DNA of 48,631 nt, taken from assembly GCF_947166415.1 (NCBI RefSeq), contig NZ_CAMVEE010000013.1, positions 1-48,631 on the forward strand, in the 5' to 3' direction. The translations under genes were made by a program, and so were the position numbers. The DNA comes from an uncultured Methanobrevibacter sp. (GTDB taxonomy: Archaea; Methanobacteriota; Methanobacteria; Methanobacteriales; Methanobacteriaceae). How positions within the stretch are numbered: position 1 is the stretch's first letter; each line of letters starts with the position of its first letter. Of this stretch, positions 1 to 10,287 are shown one piece after another. The notes beneath the pieces are model-generated. The model made no database searches, was not told where the DNA came from, and saw only the letters and a list, made by a program, of their open reading frames with translations.

Positions 1-2
1 TC

Positions 3-3000
3 AATGCAAAATTCGGTGCAATTCAGATGGCATCTTCAAATGAAATAAACCTCAAGGATTGTTTGATTGAAAATGTTACTGGTTCCACAAGCGGAAATGG
101 TGCAATCGTATACATGTCCGGCAGCGGAAAATACAACATGGATGGTGTAGTTATTAATAATGTTAGCATGGGTGATATTTCAGGTGATTATTCATTCATG
201 AGGGATGTCATTTATGTATATTCATCTACTGCAACAGTAACTTTAACCAATTCCAAAATAACAAATGCTCATGGTCCAATGCAAGCTATCATTGAAAACA
301 AAGCAACAATGACATTGGAAAATGTTACAATCATCAATAATATAATCGGTGTAACAAAAGCTGGCGGCCAAGGAACAGCTATATTATACAACGGTGTTAG
401 AGCTACAAAATTAAATGCAAGTCAATGTTTGATTGCCAATAACGAATTTGAAATTGAAAGCGGTGTTGTACTCTATGAATACAGCAGTGCAAATGACTTC
501 AATGTAGAATATTGTGCTATCTATAACAATACTGGAAGCACAACTCTTGTTGGAGGAACTACATCTAAAATTGTAGCGGATTATAACTACTGGGGTAGCA
601 ATGATGCACCAACAGGTGTAACAGTTAACAACTGGGTAATTGAAAACAATGGAGTATACACATTAAACAATGGCGATGCATTAGCCAAAGATATACCTGT
701 TTTAATCGAAGAGCCTGAGCAACCTGTTATCACTACAGATGCAATCTATGTTGCAGTCGATGGTAATGATAATAACACTGGTGCTGCCGATGCTCCTGTT
801 GCAACTATTGCAAAAGCTGTTGAGTTAGCCAAAAACACTACTTCAGGCCAAATCATAATCACTGAAGGAACATACAGTGAAAATGGAATAACAATTGACG
901 GAGAAACTCCAATCACTATCATTGGACAAGGCAATGTTGTAATCGACAATAGCGCTTTGGGAACAACCAACGTATTTACCGTAACCACAACCAATGCAAC
1001 TTTCAAAAACATCAGGTTTACAAATATCAAAAAGTCTCATGGAGCAGCAATTTACGTCAAAGGCCAGTCAAAAACCAATTTGCTTGATGCAAATGTGCTT
1101 ATTGAAGACTGCATTTTTGACAATATTACTGCAAACCGTGGAGTAATATATGCGTACTATACAAAAGGCAACATTTCAATAAGCAACTGCACATTCACAA
1201 ATATCGAAGCGACATGGGGTGCAGTATGTGCTTATCAATCTGCATATGATGGCGGACTTAACTTAGTAATCAGTGAATCTACTTTTGCAAACAACCATGC
1301 TAACAATGCAGGAGCATTATATATTCAAGCTTCAAGGTTAACCGTAACAGATTCAGATTTCAATAACAATTCCGCTGAGCAAAGCCCTGGTGTAATTTAC
1401 TTAACAAATACTAGTGCTACTTTTGATAATTGTAGAATATGCAATAACCATGCTTTAAGAACTGCTACTGTCATGTCAGTAAATGCAGGAATAGTCAGCA
1501 GCAATCCTACTGTTTTAAAAGCTTCTGATGTTATAATAACCAATTGTATCATTGAAAACAACACTGCGGATGAAGCAGGCGCTGCTGCAATTTATTTAGA
1601 AAACTCTAATTTGGATATTTCCTACTCTTCAATAGTAAATGAATTGAATATTAAAAACACAGTTACTGCAACTTACGGTACAGAACAACCTGGTAACGTA
1701 ACTGCAAACAATAACTGGTGGGGAACCAACAATCCATTAGGCACAATTGATGGAATAAATATCGCATTGGATAAATGGGTTATCTTAAATGTTGAGGCAA
1801 ACGCAACCGAAGTTCAACCGGGTGATGCCGTAGCAATAACCGTTGACTTCAATCATGTAAACACTACTTCCGGTGAAATTGAAGAATTGACTGGTGGTGC
1901 AATTCCTAAAACTTATGATGTGAGCTTAACAAGCACAAGCGGCACAATTACACCTGCAACTTTGGAAATTGCAAATGGCGCTACCAAATCCGCAATCTAT
2001 AATGTTGCAGATATTGACGCTGTCATTTCCATTGCATGTCAAAATGCCGTTATTAACATGAGCTTTGCTCCTGCAGCGGAACCATACTATGGTATCATCT
2101 ATGTTTCAAAATCAGGTGATGATGCAAACAACGGTTCTGCAGAAGCACCTGTAGCCACAATAGCTAAAGCTATTGAACTTGCTTTAGTTGAAGGAGGATC
2201 CGGCCAAATCATAGTAAGTGAAGGAACTTACACAGGATATGACTACCATGTTAATGGTGATTTAACAATTACAGGTGTCGGAAACGTAATCCTTGACGGT
2301 GAAAACCAAGGAAGATTGTTCTACATGAATTATGGTGATGCTGCTAATAAGATAGCAATAGCTAATTTGACTGTAACCGGTGTAAAACATAATTACGGTG
2401 CTTTCGTATACAGTTTAGCTAATGAATTGATTATTGACAATGTTACTGTAATAAATAATGAAGGTATTGGAAGCCTCATCAAAAACAACGGTAAAATGAC
2501 AATTAAGGATTCTACTTTCCGAAACATGACCAGTGGAACATTGATTGACATTTCAGGAAACGGAGATATTTTAATCAACAATACAGTTATTGAAAATATC
2601 ACTGTAGATACATCAGGCACAAGCAATTATGGAATCATTTATGCCGGCGGTAGAGGAACTTTAACCATAGAATCTTCTAAATTCAACGACAACACTGTAA
2701 GACAAAGCGTAATCAGAGATTCCGGTTATACTAATATCGCAATTAAACAATCAGAATTTATCAATAACCATATGGCTGGTTCATACGCTGATGGTGGAGT
2801 GGTTTATTCAAATAATGTTTTAACAGTTGAGGAATCTAAATTCATCAACAACGATGCTTGCGGCAATGGTGGAGCCATCTCTGTCGGTTCACGTGGTGAT
2901 GCTACAATCACCAAATCAGTATTCATTAACAATTCCGCAGCATCCGGTAAAAAAGGTAATGCGATTTTCAATGGCAATAAACTTTCTATAACATACTCAG

Positions 3001-6000
3001 TATTATTGTCAAATGAAACCGGAGCTGTCATTTACCATGATGGTGAATACGTATTGAATGCCCTATACAACTGGTGGGGAACTAACGACAACCCACAAAG
3101 TTTAATTGGCGTAGGTACTTACGAAAACGATTGGGGAGACGATGTGGACTGTGAATTTGATGCATCTAAATGGGTCATCATGACAGTTTCTAACAATGCT
3201 ACCTCCGACATCAGCATTGGCGATAAAGTGGCATTCACTGTTGACTTCACTCACTACACTGACACAACAGCTACTGTTTATGATTTAGCTGACAGTATTC
3301 CTGAAGTTGATGTGAGCGCAAGCGCTTTAAAAGGTGAAATGGATAAACAAGTAGTTACCACACAAAACAATGTTGCAAACTTTGTTTACACTGCATCAGA
3401 TAGTGGAAATGATACTGTAACCATTGCTTCTGCAAATGCGGTCAATGAAACTGAAATAAATGTAAAAGAACCTGTTGTAATTGATGTGATATATGTATCA
3501 ATGTCCGGTGATGACAACAACAACGGATCACAATCAGCTCCAGTAGCAACAATTGCAAAAGCTATTGAACTTGCTCAATTCGGCAAAATAGTTATATTGA
3601 ACGGTAATTATGTGATTGGCTCAACATTAGTGGTCGATAAGGATTTAGATATTGAAGGTAGAGGAACCGTAACAATCGACGGTAACCAATTAGGAATTTT
3701 AGAAAACAGCGCTAACCTTAATTTAACTAATATTATATTTACAAATGCTAAATTATCCACAGGTGCTGTCATTAAAGATAGTGGTAATACAACTATCAAT
3801 GGTTGTACATTCTATTCATGTGTCACAACTGGTGGATCATCTGCAGGTCCTATAAATAACATGAAAGGCACTATGACCATTAACAATTCTAAATTCTATC
3901 AAAATAAAGGAGCTAGGGGTGTTGTAGCTTCCCAACAAGGTACCAGATTAATCATTAATAATTCTGAATTCTATGATAATGACTGTACTTCAATTACCAA
4001 TTGTTATGGTATTGTTTATTCAACATCAGCCGAAACCACTGTTGAAAACACAGTATTCAGAAACAACAAAGTAAAACAAGGTGCAGGTATATGGGCTTCC
4101 AGATCTACTTCCGCAACAGTCGGAAGCTTGGATGTTATCAACTGTACCTTTGAAAATAACATTGCTAATGTCGGTACTGGAGGAGCTGTTTTTGGATCAG
4201 GTTCAGTAAGAGTAAACATTGAAAAATCCACTTTCATCAACAATACTGCTATAAAAAGCGCTAGCGGTGTTGGTGGAAACGGTGGAGCAATCTATTCAAC
4301 AGGTACTTCTAAATTCACTGTAATTGATTCAGTATTTATTGACAATGCTGGCGATGCAGATGCAGGAGTATATGCAGATGGAGATGCATTTGAAATTTCC
4401 AACTCAGTTATTTTAGCTAAAGCAAATGATACCAATTTCGCTTTAAATAAAGTAGGTGCAACTGTAACAGCTAATGACAACTTCTGGGGAGACAACACTA
4501 AAGCAAACACCAATGCAAACGTTGCAAGATGGGTAATAATGAATGCAACCTACACTGCTTCCGATGATGAAGTTTTAACAATTACAGCTGCATTCGATAA
4601 AACCAATTCAACCGGCGGTGAAATTGCAGACTATGCAGGTAAATTGCCTGACGGATTTACTGTAGCATTCACTTCATCCACTGGTTTATTGAATGAAAAT
4701 GTTGTCGTATCTAACGGTCAAGCAACAACCATTTATACCCGTGATGAAGATGACAGTTACATCAGTGTTAAAGCTGGAAATGCTGAAGTCCTTTTCGAAT
4801 TCGCAGTATTGCCTGATGTAGTATATGTATCAACTTCAGGTAGTGACGATAATACAGGTTATGAAGATTCACCTGTAGCAACTCTTGCAAAAGCTCTTGA
4901 ATTGGCTAAAAAAGGTCAAATTGTGATTTTAGAAGGAACTTACACTACTGGCAATTTAGGAATGGTAATGGATGGTGACTTGAACATTACCGGTGTTGGA
5001 AAAGTCATAATCGATGCTCAAAACAATAACAGAATCCTTTATGTTGGACAAGATGCAAATGTAGTTCTTAAAAACCTGATTTTGGTTAACGGATATGGAG
5101 ACACAGAAAGTGGAGCATTGCTAGGCAACTCTAATGAATTAACCTTAATCAACTGTACTCTTGCAAACTCAAGTGCTGGCGATAACAATGGTGGAGCAAT
5201 CTTCAATGTTGGTAAATTAACAATAATCAACTCAACCATTGCAAACAACACTGCTAAAACCGGTGGGGCAATCTTTACTCAAGATACAATGGCTAAAGGT
5301 GCAACAATTACAATAATCAATTCTGTTATAGCAAACAACACTGCAACAGGTAATGATAATAACGGTGGTGGAGCAATATTCGCTCAGCAAATAGCTGGAA
5401 TGACTATTGAAAATACCACTTTCGAAAACAACAAAGCATTAACCGATTCATCTGGTGGAGCAATATTCATTTCACATTCCGAAGCTAGCTTAAAGATTTC
5501 TGGCTCAGAATTCATTGCAAACCACGCTAACGGCAAAACCGATGTTGGCGGTGGAGCTATTTACATGGTTGGTACTTCAAACTATGAAAGAAAAGGTACT
5601 TTGACCATTACTAACACTTTATTTGAAGACAACACTGCTGACTATAACGGTGGAGCAATTTATGCAAGAGCTACAACAGTAAACATTGCAAACTCAGTAT
5701 TGATTAACAATACCGATGCAAACGGATTAGCTATCTACGGATATAAAACAGAACAAGTTTCACCAAAAATCACCGCTAACGACAATTGGTGGGGATCCAA
5801 TGATAATCCATCTGATTTGGTTGGTGGAAACGGTTACAAACCTACAGTTTCAAGATGGGCTGTTTTAACAATTACCAATGATACTCCAATCAGTGCAGGA
5901 AACACTGTAAGATTAACAGTTAGCATTAACACCTACACTACTGGAACTGAAAACGGTACTTTAGCAAGCCCAATCAATGTGGCTAGAAGCGTAACCATCA

Positions 6001-8294
6001 AAACAACCTCCGGAAATATTGAAGGATTATTGGAAAACGGTGAATTTACAACCGATTATACTGTTCCTAGCGGATTGAAAATCATTTCAGCATCCGTTGA
6101 TAATGAAAATGTTGTATTGTTTGTAATCACTAGTGAAACAACTGTTGAAGTGGATGACATTGTTGCTGATAAAGGTGACAACGTAGAAGTAACCGTAAAT
6201 GTCAAAACAGATGACGGAACCATTATAAACATTGGTAATGTCGAATTGTACTTCGGTGATGATTTGATTGCAACAGTCCCTGTAATCAATGGCGTTGCAA
6301 ACACAACTGTAATGATTACTAAAGACATTGGTAACTACACAATCACTGCAAAATACATTGACTTGACTGAAGAATTTGCTAACAACGAATCAACTGCAAC
6401 ATTAAGCGTTGTTGGAATTAACAATATAGTAACTCCAGAAAACTTCAATAACTTCTTCGACGAAAATGGTGTTTTAAAATCTGACGTTCCTTTCGATGAA
6501 TTAGTATTCGATGGAGAATTCAAAGATTTAGGCACACTTACAATTAATAAGGCTATTAACATCACTGGAGATGTTGCTGTATTCAACAACACTGCTTTAA
6601 AAATCACTGCAAACAATGTAAAAGTATCCAATATGGAATTTGTCGCTGACAAATTGTTCGATGATAAAGCCGTAATATATGTGACCGGTAAAGATGTCGT
6701 ATTGGAAAACAACACTATCGATTATGACGCTCCAAATACTGGAGATGCATACGCAGTTTATGCTGATTCCGCAGACGGATTAAACATGGTCGATAATAAA
6801 ATATTCTTCGACGGCAAATTAGGTGAAGATACAAAAACAATTGCAGTATACGCTATCGATTCAGACAATATGGTTGTTAAAGACAACATAATCGACAGCA
6901 CTGTCCCTTCCGTTGCAGTGGGATACGGTCCTGCACCTGACTATGCTCCTACAATAATGTCTGCCGGAGCTATCTTCGAAGGATGCAAAAATCTCACATT
7001 TGAAGACAATACCGTTTCTGTAGACTATAACCAATCTGCAGGTTACAGTGACACACTTTATGGTGTTAAAGTCATCGGCGGTGACGATTCAAAAATAATT
7101 GGAAATGACATTGAACTCAATGGCCATGCATACGCATATGCCGTTTCAGTAGATGGTGAAAACTTAACCATTTCCGACAACACTATTGAATCAAATTCAG
7201 ATGACGCATACGCAGCAGGTTTAGCAATCGAAAAAGATTCCACAGGAAATGTGGAAAACAACGATATTAGCGCTACTGCAAATGACGTATCATACGGTGT
7301 TTATGCTGACGATTGGGGAATGGGAAGCAACTTAACATTCAACAACAACAATGTCTCAGCCGAATCTAACACTGCATACGGTATGTCAGTAAATGCTGGT
7401 GAAACTGTTATTTCAAATAACAATGTCTCAACAAAAGCTAATTACACTACTGGTGTGGCAGTTAAAGCCAATGCAACAATAACCAACAACACAATTGCAG
7501 TAAACGGATCCAATGTTGGTAATTCAACCGATTCATATCCAATGGCTCCTGTACAGACCACAGGTATCTATGCTCAAGACTCTAATGTGACAATTACCAA
7601 CAACGATGTTTCATCCACCGGAAATAAAACTGTAGACCTGTCAAACGTAAATGCTACAGTAAAAGACAACAAACTTAAAGCGAATGGAACTAAAGGAGAT
7701 GCAAGTATTACCGCAAACAATTCAACAGTTATTGCAGACAATAACGCATCATCCGAAGATCCTGTTCCTGTAATTCAGATTGTCGCAGCAAGCAAAAACG
7801 TTCTTTACAGCAGCATTTACAAAGTACGCATAACATCAGACGGCAAATCTATTGGTGCTGGAAAAGTCGTTTCAATTACTATAGCTGGAAAAACAGTTAA
7901 AGTAAAAACCAATAAAAACGGTTATGCTTCCATTAAAATGCTGTACAAACCAGGCAAGTATTCAGTTAAAGTGGCATATGGAAATCTTAAGAAAACCGTA
8001 AAACTCAACGTCAAAAGCATTATTGTTGCCAAAAACATATTTGGTAAAAAATCTGCTAGCTTTAATAAGATTACCGTTTCATTGAGAAAGGTAGGTGGCG
8101 AATATATCAAAGGCAAATACGTATCTATCAAATTCAATGGAAGGACATTTAAAGTTAAAACAAACAGCAAAGGCGTAGGTGTTTTCAAACTTAATAAGAA
8201 TCTTTTCGCTAAACTTCCAGTTGGTAAAAAGTACTCTTATAAAGTCATTTACGGAAAAGACAGTGTAATGAAAACAATTAACATTAGAAAATAG
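3..8294 (+). CDS. Giant adhesin-like protein, modular parallel beta-helix (5' end outside window)
   Basis: The reading frame is open to the left edge and codes for beta-helix sequence before the first ATG at 27, so the gene starts outside the window. At least 2,763 codons are visible. Numbering from that ATG, four copies of a roughly 450-residue module begin near residues 239, 690, 1154 and 1598. Each opens with a strand like IYVSxSGxDxNxG followed by PVATIAKAxELA, continues as Asn-rich beta-helix coils (NNTA, GGAIY), ends with a NWWGxN motif, and is followed by an Ig-like segment. A second, NosD-like beta-helix spans about 2129-2575, and two Lys-rich Ig-like domains close the protein. There is no C-terminal membrane helix, so wall attachment is probably through the basic tail (inference). 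The architecture matches the adhesin-like proteins of Methanobrevibacter. The ligand is unknown. Confidence 0.9.
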   Translation, partial: NAKFGAIQMASSNEINLKDCLIENVTGSTSGNGAIVYMSGSGKYNMDGVVINNVSMGDISGDYSFMRDVIYVYSSTATVTLTNSKITNAHGPMQAIIENKATMTLENVTIINNIIGVTKAGGQGTAILYNGVRATKLNASQCLIANNEFEIESGVVLYEYSSANDFNVEYCAIYNNTGSTTLVGGTTSKIVADYNYWGSNDAPTGVTVNNWVIENNGVYTLNNGDALAKDIPVLIEEPEQPVITTDAIYVAVDGNDNNTGAADAPVATIAKAVELAKNTTSGQIIITEGTYSENGITIDGETPITIIGQGNVVIDNSALGTTNVFTVTTTNATFKNIRFTNIKKSHGAAIYVKGQSKTNLLDANVLIEDCIFDNITANRGVIYAYYTKGNISISNCTFTNIEATWGAVCAYQSAYDGGLNLVISESTFANNHANNAGALYIQASRLTVTDSDFNNNSAEQSPGVIYLTNTSATFDNCRICNNHALRTATVMSVNAGIVSSNPTVLKASDVIITNCIIENNTADEAGAAAIYLENSNLDISYSSIVNELNIKNTVTATYGTEQPGNVTANNNWWGTNNPLGTIDGINIALDKWVILNVEANATEVQPGDAVAITVDFNHVNTTSGEIEELTGGAIPKTYDVSLTSTSGTITPATLEIANGATKSAIYNVADIDAVISIACQNAVINMSFAPAAEPYYGIIYVSKSGDDANNGSAEAPVATIAKAIELALVEGGSGQIIVSEGTYTGYDYHVNGDLTITGVGNVILDGENQGRLFYMNYGDAANKIAIANLTVTGVKHNYGAFVYSLANELIIDNVTVINNEGIGSLIKNNGKMTIKDSTFRNMTSGTLIDISGNGDILINNTVIENITVDTSGTSNYGIIYAGGRGTLTIESSKFNDNTVRQSVIRDSGYTNIAIKQSEFINNHMAGSYADGGVVYSNNVLTVEESKFINNDACGNGGAISVGSRGDATITKSVFINNSAASGKKGNAIFNGNKLSITYSVLLSNETGAVIYHDGEYVLNALYNWWGTNDNPQSLIGVGTYENDWGDDVDCEFDASKWVIMTVSNNATSDISIGDKVAFTVDFTHYTDTTATVYDLADSIPEVDVSASALKGEMDKQVVTTQNNVANFVYTASDSGNDTVTIASANAVNETEINVKEPVVIDVIYVSMSGDDNNNGSQSAPVATIAKAIELAQFGKIVILNGNYVIGSTLVVDKDLDIEGRGTVTIDGNQLGILENSANLNLTNIIFTNAKLSTGAVIKDSGNTTINGCTFYSCVTTGGSSAGPINNMKGTMTINNSKFYQNKGARGVVASQQGTRLIINNSEFYDNDCTSITNCYGIVYSTSAETTVENTVFRNNKVKQGAGIWASRSTSATVGSLDVINCTFENNIANVGTGGAVFGSGSVRVNIEKSTFINNTAIKSASGVGGNGGAIYSTGTSKFTVIDSVFIDNAGDADAGVYADGDAFEISNSVILAKANDTNFALNKVGATVTANDNFWGDNTKANTNANVARWVIMNATYTASDDEVLTITAAFDKTNSTGGEIADYAGKLPDGFTVAFTSSTGLLNENVVVSNGQATTIYTRDEDDSYISVKAGNAEVLFEFAVLPDVVYVSTSGSDDNTGYEDSPVATLAKALELAKKGQIVILEGTYTTGNLGMVMDGDLNITGVGKVIIDAQNNNRILYVGQDANVVLKNLILVNGYGDTESGALLGNSNELTLINCTLANSSAGDNNGGAIFNVGKLTIINSTIANNTAKTGGAIFTQDTMAKGATITIINSVIANNTATGNDNNGGGAIFAQQIAGMTIENTTFENNKALTDSSGGAIFISHSEASLKISGSEFIANHANGKTDVGGGAIYMVGTSNYERKGTLTITNTLFEDNTADYNGGAIYARATTVNIANSVLINNTDANGLAIYGYKTEQVSPKITANDNWWGSNDNPSDLVGGNGYKPTVSRWAVLTITNDTPISAGNTVRLTVSINTYTTGTENGTLASPINVARSVTIKTTSGNIEGLLENGEFTTDYTVPSGLKIISASVDNENVVLFVITSETTVEVDDIVADKGDNVEVTVNVKTDDGTIINIGNVELYFGDDLIATVPVINGVANTTVMITKDIGNYTITAKYIDLTEEFANNESTATLSVVGINNIVTPENFNNFFDENGVLKSDVPFDELVFDGEFKDLGTLTINKAINITGDVAVFNNTALKITANNVKVSNMEFVADKLFDDKAVIYVTGKDVVLENNTIDYDAPNTGDAYAVYADSADGLNMVDNKIFFDGKLGEDTKTIAVYAIDSDNMVVKDNIIDSTVPSVAVGYGPAPDYAPTIMSAGAIFEGCKNLTFEDNTVSVDYNQSAGYSDTLYGVKVIGGDDSKIIGNDIELNGHAYAYAVSVDGENLTISDNTIESNSDDAYAAGLAIEKDSTGNVENNDISATANDVSYGVYADDWGMGSNLTFNNNNVSAESNTAYGMSVNAGETVISNNNVSTKANYTTGVAVKANATITNNTIAVNGSNVGNSTDSYPMAPVQTTGIYAQDSNVTITNNDVSSTGNKTVDLSNVNATVKDNKLKANGTKGDASITANNSTVIADNNASSEDPVPVIQIVAASKNVLYSSIYKVRITSDGKSIGAGKVVSITIAGKTVKVKTNKNGYASIKMLYKPGKYSVKVAYGNLKKTVKLNVKSIIVAKNIFGKKSASFNKITVSLRKVGGEYIKGKYVSIKFNGRTFKVKTNSKGVGVFKLNKNLFAKLPVGKKYSYKVIYGKDSVMKTINIRK

Positions 8295-8320
8295 AGATTA
8301 ATTTCTCTATTCTTTTTTTT
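8291..8320 (+). terminator. Hairpin terminator containing the adhesin stop codon
   Basis: A perfect 7-bp stem (ATAGAGA at 8291-8297, TCTCTAT at 8304-8310) with a 6-nt loop is followed by TCTTTTTTTT. The TAG stop codon of the giant adhesin lies inside the left arm. Confidence 0.65.
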
Positions 8321-8380
8321 ATTTTTTGGAATAACTAAATTAATATTGCTATTTTTTGGAATAACTAAATAAATATTTTT
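8321..8380. repeat. Two-copy 30-bp tandem repeat
   Basis: The units at 8321-8350 and 8351-8380 share the first 20 bases (ATTTTTTGGAATAACTAAAT) and match at about 27 of 30 positions. They lie just after the adhesin terminator and before a TATA-rich stretch leading to the next gene. No function can be assigned. Confidence 0.8.
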
Positions 8381-8465
8381 GTTTAACCTAAAAAAGATAG
8401 TATAAGGGAATAATTTAAATATTATGAATAATAATATATTTTTAAGTTGATTTAAGTGATTTTAA

Positions 8466-9494
8466 ATGGATAACATAAAATTTTTGCATAGGAACGACGG
8501 CAACCAGAAGGTATACCTAAGTGAAAGTGCATTGGATGTGGCAGATATTCTGAAGGAAAATTACGGTTATGTCTATGATTCAATGGCTGAAGAGAATTTT
8601 ATTTTGAAGTCCCCACAATGCAATCTATTTAAGGAACTGGTTTATGACAATAAGGTAGTGGGATTCTGTTCCTATGACCATTCAAGGGAATTCCTGACTG
8701 CAGCATTGAACAATATCTACATCCTGCCGGAGTTTCGTGGAAATGGAATATTTTTAAATGAATTGGAAAAGACAATGAGCGAACACAATAAGCCGAGCAT
8801 TGTCGAGCCAACAAGACGGGTAGTAGAAATTCTGATAAAGTACGGTTTTGCTGAAATGATTTTTGAGAATGTGGCTGCAAGTTCCATTGAATTTATTGTG
8901 CCCGGTGAACATGTGCTGTCAAATGTGGACTATAATAATTCTGAAGAGTTGTCTACTCATTTTTATGACCTGAATTTATGCGCATGCATTCATTTCCTTG
9001 ATTTAAATGAGTCATCAATTGCATATAGCGCGCCATTGAACTATGACATTATTCATTATGATTGTAACGAGTATAGAATGGAGCTTGATGATGACTATTT
9101 TTCAAATCTGAAAAATGAGTTTCTGGCAAATGAGGATAAAATCAAAAGGACAATCACTGCTTTGGAAAGATCATTGCCCATTAAAAAATACACGCTGGAA
9201 GATATAATCGGTGAAGAGGACAATCTATCCCAATATATAGAATCGTTAATCGATGATGCGCATATTACTTATGCAGATGCTTTGAAAATCAGGGAACAAA
9301 TGAAAAAGGAGTACGAGGAAGGCATGATTCTGGATGAATCATTGCTGATAAGATTGGCTTATCTTTTTGAAAAGAATCCTCATCCGACAATCAAATCACA
9401 CTCTGAAACTTGTCCCTACTGTGAAATGCCGATAGACAGCCATGACAAGTTTTGCCATTTTTGCGGAATCAACTTGAAAAAATACGGTCTTTAG
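8466..9494 (+). CDS. GNAT-like N-acetyltransferase with C-terminal zinc ribbon
   Basis: This is a 342-residue cytosolic protein. Around residues 85-100 it has YILPEFRGNGIF, which fits the acetyl-CoA-binding motif A (R/Q-x-x-G-x-G/A) of GNAT acetyltransferases. The middle (about 210-300) is charged and probably helical. The last 30 residues form a zinc ribbon with C316-x2-C319 and C330-x2-C333. GNAT enzymes transfer acetyl from acetyl-CoA to an amine; the substrate here cannot be told, and the ribbon may help bind a protein or nucleic acid (inference). The ATG is preceded by AAGTGAT, a usable ribosome binding site. The stop is nested with that of the converging nuclease gene in a shared TTAG. 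Confidence 0.7.
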   Translation: MDNIKFLHRNDGNQKVYLSESALDVADILKENYGYVYDSMAEENFILKSPQCNLFKELVYDNKVVGFCSYDHSREFLTAALNNIYILPEFRGNGIFLNELEKTMSEHNKPSIVEPTRRVVEILIKYGFAEMIFENVAASSIEFIVPGEHVLSNVDYNNSEELSTHFYDLNLCACIHFLDLNESSIAYSAPLNYDIIHYDCNEYRMELDDDYFSNLKNEFLANEDKIKRTITALERSLPIKKYTLEDIIGEEDNLSQYIESLIDDAHITYADALKIREQMKKEYEEGMILDESLLIRLAYLFEKNPHPTIKSHSETCPYCEMPIDSHDKFCHFCGINLKKYGL

Positions 9495-10207
9495 AAATAG
9501 CCTTCATCTTCACAAAGATGCCTGTATGTGCAGTACCTGCATAGAAACTGCTCTCTTTTTGGAAAGTTCTCGTTGTTGATTTCATTGCGGACATGGTGAA
9601 GCGTATTAATCGCGTCACTTATTTCGGAATTCAACAGGTGTTTTCTTTTATTGTCTCCGTTGCAAACGTCCAGCAATCTCAATCTGCCATTTTTGGTAAA
9701 GAATACTCCGACGGCAGAAACCTTTCTATTGTAGACATTTTCGACAAGCAACTTATAGTAGCATAACTCCAGCCGGTACTTGGAAAATGAACTTGATTTG
9801 CTGGTTTTATAGTCGATGACCACCAGTTCGTCGTTTTCATCTTCAAGGATGATGTCTGTAATTCCTGAAAACCTGTTTTCCTCATCAAGCAGATATTCCT
9901 CATTGGAAAATAGCTTATAATCGTTTTCAACGAAAATCTCATCAAAAAAAGTGCTTAGATTCTCGATGTGGTCAGTTAGGTCATATCCGATATCCAAATC
10001 ATGAGCAATTTTGAGAAGTTCATTGCGAGTATCTATTTGTGATATGTCATCGCCGAATTTGTTTGTGAACTTTTCAGCTATCAAATGAACATCAGATCCC
10101 AATGCCATGTATTTGTTTTCAGGAACTTCAATCTCATCGATGTATTGGAATTTGAATTCGCGGGGGCATTTGAGATAAGAATTTACTTTTGATTTGGATA
10201 ATTTCAT
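9491..10207 (-). CDS. Cas4/RecB-family PD-(D/E)XK nuclease with Fe-S cysteines
   Basis: This 238-residue protein has the layout of Cas4 and AddB-type nucleases. The N-terminal SxSKVNSYLKCPREF supplies C14. H41 lies in a LGSDVH motif. D118 (GITDII) and D132-x-K134 (VIDYKTSK) form the metal-binding catalytic core. C223, C226 and C232 at the C-terminus can complete a 4Fe-4S cluster with C14. Such proteins are DNA exonucleases or end-processing enzymes. No CRISPR array or cas1/cas2 lies in this window, so it is a stand-alone member with a possible repair role (inference). It converges on the acetyltransferase gene with a 4-nt overlap. Confidence 0.8.
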   Translation of the reverse strand: MKLSKSKVNSYLKCPREFKFQYIDEIEVPENKYMALGSDVHLIAEKFTNKFGDDISQIDTRNELLKIAHDLDIGYDLTDHIENLSTFFDEIFVENDYKLFSNEEYLLDEENRFSGITDIILEDENDELVVIDYKTSKSSSFSKYRLELCYYKLLVENVYNRKVSAVGVFFTKNGRLRLLDVCNGDNKRKHLLNSEISDAINTLHHVRNEINNENFPKREQFLCRYCTYRHLCEDEGYF

Positions 10208-10287
10208 GGTTCTATATAAGATTTTAATAATATTTAAATAATTTTTGAAATAAACTATCTATAACTAATATTTGGAGAGAAAAATAA

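Noticed and set aside
6335..6715. Minus-strand open frame of 126 codons inside the giant adhesin
   Set aside because: It is antisense to a strongly coding repeat region, has no ribosome binding site or recognisable motif, and such shadows recur along the whole gene.
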